From contig JAMCQY010000360.1 in the NCBI GenBank assembly GCA_023381945.1, forward strand, positions 1-9,156: DNA of 9,156 nucleotides, read 5' to 3'. The DNA comes from Deltaproteobacteria bacterium (GTDB lineage Bacteria; Desulfobacterota; Desulfobaccia; Desulfobaccales; 0-14-0-80-60-11). Shown piece by piece: positions 6,335-9,156 of this stretch; the stretch's first letter is position 1; every line of letters begins with the position of its first letter. Both the position numbers and the translations under genes were made by a program. The notes under the pieces were generated by a model, which had not been told where the DNA came from, searched no databases, and was given only the letters and a program-made list of their open reading frames with translations.

Positions 6335-6676
6335 ATGGAAGAACATCAGGACTCCTTTCTCACCAGGGAAATAGGGAGATCAATGCGATTCTTCCTAAAC
6401 CTAGCCTGCTTGTTGATCATCATTTTATTTGTTCTCTCCATCCCCCGGCCTTTGACTCCTGAAAACCTGGTGATAGCATTTATCCCGGTGGTCGTGGCGG
6501 TGCTGTTTTTTTTCGCGTTTCTGGGGCTTCTGAAAAATATTGAGAACGATGCCGCCAAGACCCGGGACATAGAGCTGACGACCAATGTCATCAAGGAATT
6601 TAACAAGAGCTGGGTGATTCGAGCCGCGGTAGGTAAAATTCCGTCATTTGAGATTGAAAAGAAGCCCGAGGCCTAG
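6335..6676 (+). CDS. Small two-helix membrane protein, unknown function
   Basis: Not recognised as a named family. The 113-residue protein starts at an ATG 7 nt after a full AAGGAGG (6321-6327), the best ribosome binding site in the window, which makes it a credible gene. Residues about 18-38 (FFLNLACLLIIILFVLSI) and 44-67 (NLVIAFIPVVVAVLFFFAFL) are two hydrophobic helices joined by a short PRPLTPE turn. The first 17 residues are charged and polar, and the tail (68-113) is soluble, with KNIENDAAKTRDIELTTNVI suggesting an amphipathic or coiled helix. With a tight hairpin both termini lie on one side, probably the cytoplasm. It stands alone between divergent xerC and the downstream permease, which has its own promoter. 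It could be a membrane-anchored accessory or stress protein; nothing in the sequence decides this. Confidence 0.75.
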   Translation: MEEHQDSFLTREIGRSMRFFLNLACLLIIILFVLSIPRPLTPENLVIAFIPVVVAVLFFFAFLGLLKNIENDAAKTRDIELTTNVIKEFNKSWVIRAAVGKIPSFEIEKKPEA

Positions 6677-6699
6677 CAGGTTGCCGTCCAAACTCCCAT

Positions 6700-6749
6700 T
6701 CTGAGCGGAGCGGAACCTTGTTTCCCCCCGAGGCACTGCTTCGCTCAGA
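6700..6749. repeat. CATTCTGAGCG-type inverted repeat
   Basis: TCTGAGCGGAG (6700-6710) pairs with CTTCGCTCAGA (6739-6749) over 11 positions with one mismatch, with a 28-nt loop. The core CATTCTGAGCG and its inverse CGCTCAGATTGACCC recall a dispersed repeat (CATTCTGAGCGAAGCG) that I remember from many bacterial genomes. It lies 23 bp after the stop of the small membrane protein gene and could act as a 3'-end structure, but no U-run follows. Confidence 0.6.
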
Positions 6750-6856
6750 TTGACCCAAGAACTTTCATAAATCCAGCTGTTGCAGCCGTTCTGCGGTTCT
6801 CGCGCCTCTCCGGTTTAATCGGTAAATCCTGGCAATTTTTTCCAAAAATCGCGGCA

Positions 6857-6885
6857 TTGGAAGGATATCCTCCAACTGCTATAAT
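6857..6885 (+). promoter_or_regulatory. Strong sigma70-type promoter for the FtsX-like permease
   Basis: TTGGAA (6857-6862), a spacer of exactly 17 bp, and a perfect TATAAT (6880-6885). Transcription would start near 6892, giving a leader of about 30 nt before the ATG at 6924. This is the clearest promoter in the window. Confidence 0.75.
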
Positions 6886-6923
6886 GGCTTTGGGGCGGCA
6901 AGGCACCCTCGCCGAGAACTTCT

Positions 6924-8093
6924 ATGCCCATACCCTTATCCTATAGCTACCGTAACCTTCTGGCCCGGCGGCTCACCACCCTGCTCACCGCCGCGGGGAT
7001 GGCGCTGGTGGTCTTCGTTTTTGCCGCGGTGCTGATGCTGGCCGAGGGTCTGCGCCGCACCCTGGTGGCCACCGGTTCCTATGACAACGTGGTGGTGCTG
7101 CGGGCCGGGTCCGAATCCGAGGTGCAGAGCGCGGTCAGCCGGGACCAGGCCGCCATCATCGGGGCTCAGCCCGAGGTGGCCACGGATAAGGATGGCCGCC
7201 GCCTGGTGGCGGATGAGGCCATTGTCCTGGTGAACCTGCCGAAGCGGGGCACCGGCAAACCCGGCAATATCATGATCCGGGGGGTGCAGCCGGAAGTTTC
7301 CCCTGAGTTGCGCCGCGAGGTGAAGTTGGCGGCCGGGCGCTGGTTCAAGCCCGGCTCGAACGAACTGGTGGTGGGCTCCCAGATTGCCGCCCGGTTTGAA
7401 AATGCCGGACTGGGGGACGAATTGCGTTTCGCCATGCGCCAGTGGCGGGTGGTAGGGGTGCTTTCGGCGGGCAACACCGGCTTCGCTTCAGAGATGTGGG
7501 GGGACGTGGAGCAGTTACTCCAGGCCTTTCGGCGTACCGGCTTCTCTTCGGTGATTATGCGCCTCAGGGACCCGACGGCGTACCCAAGCCTGAAGGCCCG
7601 GCTGGAGAGCGACCCCCGGCTGCCCGTGCAGGTGCTTAGAGAAGTGAAGTTCTACGAAGCCCAATCGCAGCGGCTGGCCACCTTCATCCGCCTGTTGGGG
7701 CTGGTGCTCACCGCCATCTTCAGTCTCGGGGCCGTGCTGGGGGCCATGGTGACGATGTACGCCCAGGTGGGGGCGCGTACCAGCGAGATCGGGACGCTTA
7801 GGGCCCTGGGCTTCAAACGGCATCATATCCTGGCCGCGTTCCTGGTGGAATCCATGCTGCTGGGGGCCCTGGGCTGGCTTTTGGGTCTGGTGCCGGCCTC
7901 GCTCTTGAACTTCATTACCCTATCTACGGTCAATTGGGCCAACTTCGCCGAACTATCCTTCAAGTTCGCCCTGACGCCGGGTATCCTCTTGAAAAGCCTG
8001 CTCTTCGGCCTGGGCATGGGCCTGGTGGGCGGGCTGCTGCCGGCCCTCAAGGCCGCTCGCCTGCCGCTGTTGGAGGCCCTGCGGGCGGCTTAG
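6924..8093 (+). CDS. ABC transporter permease, FtsX/MacB type
   Basis: Inner-membrane permease of the type VII ABC (MacB/LolCDE/FtsX) superfamily, which couples cytoplasmic ATP hydrolysis to movements of a periplasmic domain rather than passing substrate through the membrane. The 389 residues show the usual topology: a short cytoplasmic start (SYRNLLARRLTT), TM1 about 19-41, a large extracytoplasmic domain (about 42-250, with IRGVQPE at 118-124 and WRVVGVL at 174-180), then TM2 252-279, TM3 303-326 and TM4 353-373. The loop RTSEIGTLRALGFKR (285-299) is the conserved segment next to the ATPase-contacting helix, and the tail KAARLPLLEALR is typical. No ATPase or membrane-fusion partner lies nearby: a terminator candidate follows and the next gene is on the other strand. 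The ribosome binding site is weak (GAGA 8 nt upstream). The substrate cannot be told. Confidence 0.9.
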   Translation: MPIPLSYSYRNLLARRLTTLLTAAGMALVVFVFAAVLMLAEGLRRTLVATGSYDNVVVLRAGSESEVQSAVSRDQAAIIGAQPEVATDKDGRRLVADEAIVLVNLPKRGTGKPGNIMIRGVQPEVSPELRREVKLAAGRWFKPGSNELVVGSQIAARFENAGLGDELRFAMRQWRVVGVLSAGNTGFASEMWGDVEQLLQAFRRTGFSSVIMRLRDPTAYPSLKARLESDPRLPVQVLREVKFYEAQSQRLATFIRLLGLVLTAIFSLGAVLGAMVTMYAQVGARTSEIGTLRALGFKRHHILAAFLVESMLLGALGWLLGLVPASLLNFITLSTVNWANFAELSFKFALTPGILLKSLLFGLGMGLVGGLLPALKAARLPLLEALRAA

Positions 8094-8141
8094 AGTGTAG
8101 AGATTATCCCGTGCAGATGGTCAGCCAAGGGCATACGCCTC

Positions 8142-8171
8142 AAGACTTATGGCAATCGCCAAAAGTCTTTT
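8142..8171 (+). terminator. Candidate intrinsic terminator after the permease gene
   Basis: AAGACTT (8142-8148) pairs with AAGTCTT (8163-8169), an A:A mismatch follows, then TGGC pairs with GCCA around an AATC loop, and the 3' side runs into TTTT (8168-8171). The U-run is short, so the strength is uncertain, but the location 48 bp after the stop codon fits. Confidence 0.5.
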
Positions 8172-8196
8172 CCTAACTGCTGTTTACACAACTTCT

Positions 8197-8288
8197 CAAA
8201 ATCCCCCCGCCTCCCCTTTTCAAAGGGGGGAACCTATCGGGATTCCTTTAAAAGTCCCCCTTTGAAAAAGGGGGATTTAGGGGATTTG
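8197..8288. repeat. Double-hairpin element, CCCCCTTT/AAAGGGGG family (second copy)
   Basis: A hairpin at 8213-8228 (CCCCTTT/AAAGGGG, 2-nt loop) and one at 8255-8275 (TCCCCCTTT/AAAGGGGGA, 9-bp perfect stem, loop GAA) are enclosed by outer arms CAAAATCCCC (8197-8206) and GGGGATTTG (8280-8288). It is the same architecture as 4744-4819 with a longer middle. It fills most of the space between the permease gene and tpx, two converging genes, where it might also hinder transcription from either side. Confidence 0.8.
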
Positions 8289-8388
8289 AAAAGCCAGCCA
8301 TCAGAAGAAACTCTTGGCAAACTCTATAAACAGTCAATAGTCCTTTGGGGGCAAAAATAGAGGCGGACAGACGGCGGCTTTTCCCGGT

Positions 8389-8904
8389 TCAGACCAGGGC
8401 GGCCACCACTTTTAAGACCGCGTCATAGTCCGGCTCGTTGGTCAATTCTTTCACCAGTTGCACGTGCTGCAACTTCCCGCTTTTATCCACCACGAACACC
8501 GCCCGGGCCAGTAAGCGCAGCTCCTTGATCAGCACCCCGTAGGCCTGGCCGAAAGCCGCATTCAAGTGGTCCGAATAGGTTTTGAGGTTCTCCACCCCGG
8601 CGGCGCCGCACCAGCGCTTCTGGGCAAAGGGCAGGTCCATGCTGATGGTCAGGAGATTGACCGCGGCCCCCATCTTGCCCGCTTCATCATTGAAGCGCCG
8701 GGTTTCCATATCGCAAACCGGTGTGTCCAGGGAAGGCACGGAGCTGATAACACAGACCTTTCCTTTGAGAGAGGAAAACCGGAATTCCGACAGGTCGTTG
8801 GCCACTGCGGTAAAGTCCGGGGCCGGGTCGCCGACCTGGACTTCCTGGCCCACCAGGGTCAAGGGCTTGCCTTTCATGGTAATGAGGCCGGGTCGTTCGG
8901 GCAT
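8389..8904 (-). CDS. tpx: Thiol peroxidase (Tpx), atypical 2-Cys peroxiredoxin
   Basis: Reduces hydrogen peroxide and alkyl hydroperoxides with electrons from thioredoxin; in E. coli the protein is periplasmic or cytosolic, and no signal peptide is visible here. The 171 residues show the thioredoxin fold start VGDPAPDF (24-31), the active site VPSLDTPVCDMETR with peroxidatic Cys64 and Thr61, resolving Cys98 (KRWCGAAG) and the active-site Arg in LLARAVFVVD (Arg134). The spacing of 34 between the two cysteines equals that of E. coli Tpx (61 and 95). A third cysteine (Cys51) is outside the motif. The ATG at 8904 has GAGGAG (8911-8916) 6 nt upstream, a strong site. The gene ends 296 bp from the converging permease gene and follows the radical SAM gene by 100 bp of repeat sequence. 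Confidence 0.97.
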   Translation of the reverse strand: MPERPGLITMKGKPLTLVGQEVQVGDPAPDFTAVANDLSEFRFSSLKGKVCVISSVPSLDTPVCDMETRRFNDEAGKMGAAVNLLTISMDLPFAQKRWCGAAGVENLKTYSDHLNAAFGQAYGVLIKELRLLARAVFVVDKSGKLQHVQLVKELTNEPDYDAVLKVVAALV

Positions 8905-8941
8905 GTGCGTCTCCTCTTTTTAAGAAAATATCTAGCGGCTT

Positions 8942-9004
8942 GGCATCTTGGCGTGAGATTTACCTAAGTCTTTTGCTGAAAGCTGATGGCTGACAGCTAA
9001 TAGC
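8942..9004. repeat. Composite dispersed repeat (second copy) between the radical SAM gene and tpx
   Basis: On the minus strand the segment reads TAGCTGTCAGCCATCAGC, TTTCAGCAAAA, about 10 variable bases, then ATCTCACGCCAAGATGCC. The plus-strand region 1725-1775 has the same order and nearly the same spacing (AGCTCTCAGCTTTCAGCAAAA, then ATCTCACGCAAAGACGCC). The two families therefore travel together as one module here in opposite orientation to the first copy. Confidence 0.75.
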
Positions 9005-9156
9005 TTAATCTTCAATAAAACATTGCGGGTCCGGGGCCAGGAAATCAGGGTTGCCCTGGGAGCGGGAGTACTCGTAGGCAATGGCCCGGCAACCCCGGCA
9101 GTCGGCCCAACGGGCGCAGGCGCCGCATTTGCCGGAATAGCGGCTTTTGTCCCGCA
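9005..9156 (-). CDS. Radical SAM protein, C-terminal SPASM domain (partial)
   Basis: Only the last 49 codons are in the window; the stop is TAA at 9005-9007 and the gene continues beyond 9156. The visible part contains KCGACARWADCRGCRAIAY and ends FLAPDPQCFIED. The cysteine pattern C-x2-C-x5-C-x2-C followed 22 residues later by DPQC is the end of a SPASM-type domain, which binds auxiliary [4Fe-4S] clusters in radical SAM enzymes such as those of PqqE, NirJ and AhbC/AhbD type. The CGxC...CxGxRAxA form resembles the heme-pathway and related deltaproteobacterial members, but the catalytic CxxxCxxC domain is not visible, so no specific enzyme can be named. It may be co-transcribed with tpx, 100 bp downstream. 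Confidence 0.8.
   Translation of the reverse strand, partial: RDKSRYSGKCGACARWADCRGCRAIAYEYSRSQGNPDFLAPDPQCFIED

Noticed and set aside
6150..6374. Open frames on both strands before the small membrane protein gene
   Set aside because: No ribosome binding site and no recognisable protein character; they overlap the leader and start of a better supported gene.

Overview
The window is a piece of a GC-rich bacterial chromosome, probably from a deltaproteobacterial (Desulfobacterota) lineage. I infer this from the gene order xerC-hslV-hslU-argB-argD, an arginine-sensitive type of ArgB, a radical SAM/SPASM protein next to thiol peroxidase, and intergenic spaces crowded with several families of short palindromic repeats. 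No database search was possible, so the lineage is a judgement. I did not find a defence system, CRISPR array or complete mobile element. The core genes are ordinary and intact; the unusual material lies between them.

Layout. Positions 1-5921, all on the minus strand and so read right to left: xerC (chromosome-dimer recombinase), hslV and hslU (peptidase and ATPase of one protease), argB (acetylglutamate kinase) and argD (acetylornithine aminotransferase, cut by the window edge exactly before its expected PLP lysine). hslV and hslU, normally almost touching, are separated by 865 bp. The sequence TCCTTTA occurs at both ends of this spacer; removing one copy plus the 841 bp between them restores an hslV-hslU gap of only 17 bp with the hslU ribosome binding site in place. 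The spacer thus looks like an insertion. It holds an array of GC-rich palindromes, a frameshifted remnant with a topoisomerase-type zinc finger, and a cysteine-rich 90-residue ORF in AT-rich DNA. Between hslV and xerC are more palindromic repeats and a 29-33 nt piece of an initiator tRNA (D-arm end through anticodon arm) with no acceptor or T arm.

Positions 5922-8390: a plus-strand segment with a small two-helix membrane protein (strong Shine-Dalgarno) and an FtsX/MacB-type ABC permease with a near-consensus sigma70-type promoter but no ATPase gene beside it. Positions 8389-9156, minus strand: tpx (thiol peroxidase), preceded by the 3' end of a radical SAM/SPASM protein gene.

At least six short repeat families occupy the intergenic regions: CACGCAAAGACGCC-type, AGCTTTCAGC-type, CCCCCTTT/AAAGGGGG double hairpins, TTAGGG-type with a G-quadruplex motif, CATTCTGAGCG-type, and GTGGGC/GCGCACC-type palindromes. 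Two of these families occur together as the same composite module at two distant sites. The most worthwhile leads are the insertion that splits hslVU, the initiator-tRNA fragment beside xerC, the composite repeat module and the telomere-like G-tract between argB and argD.
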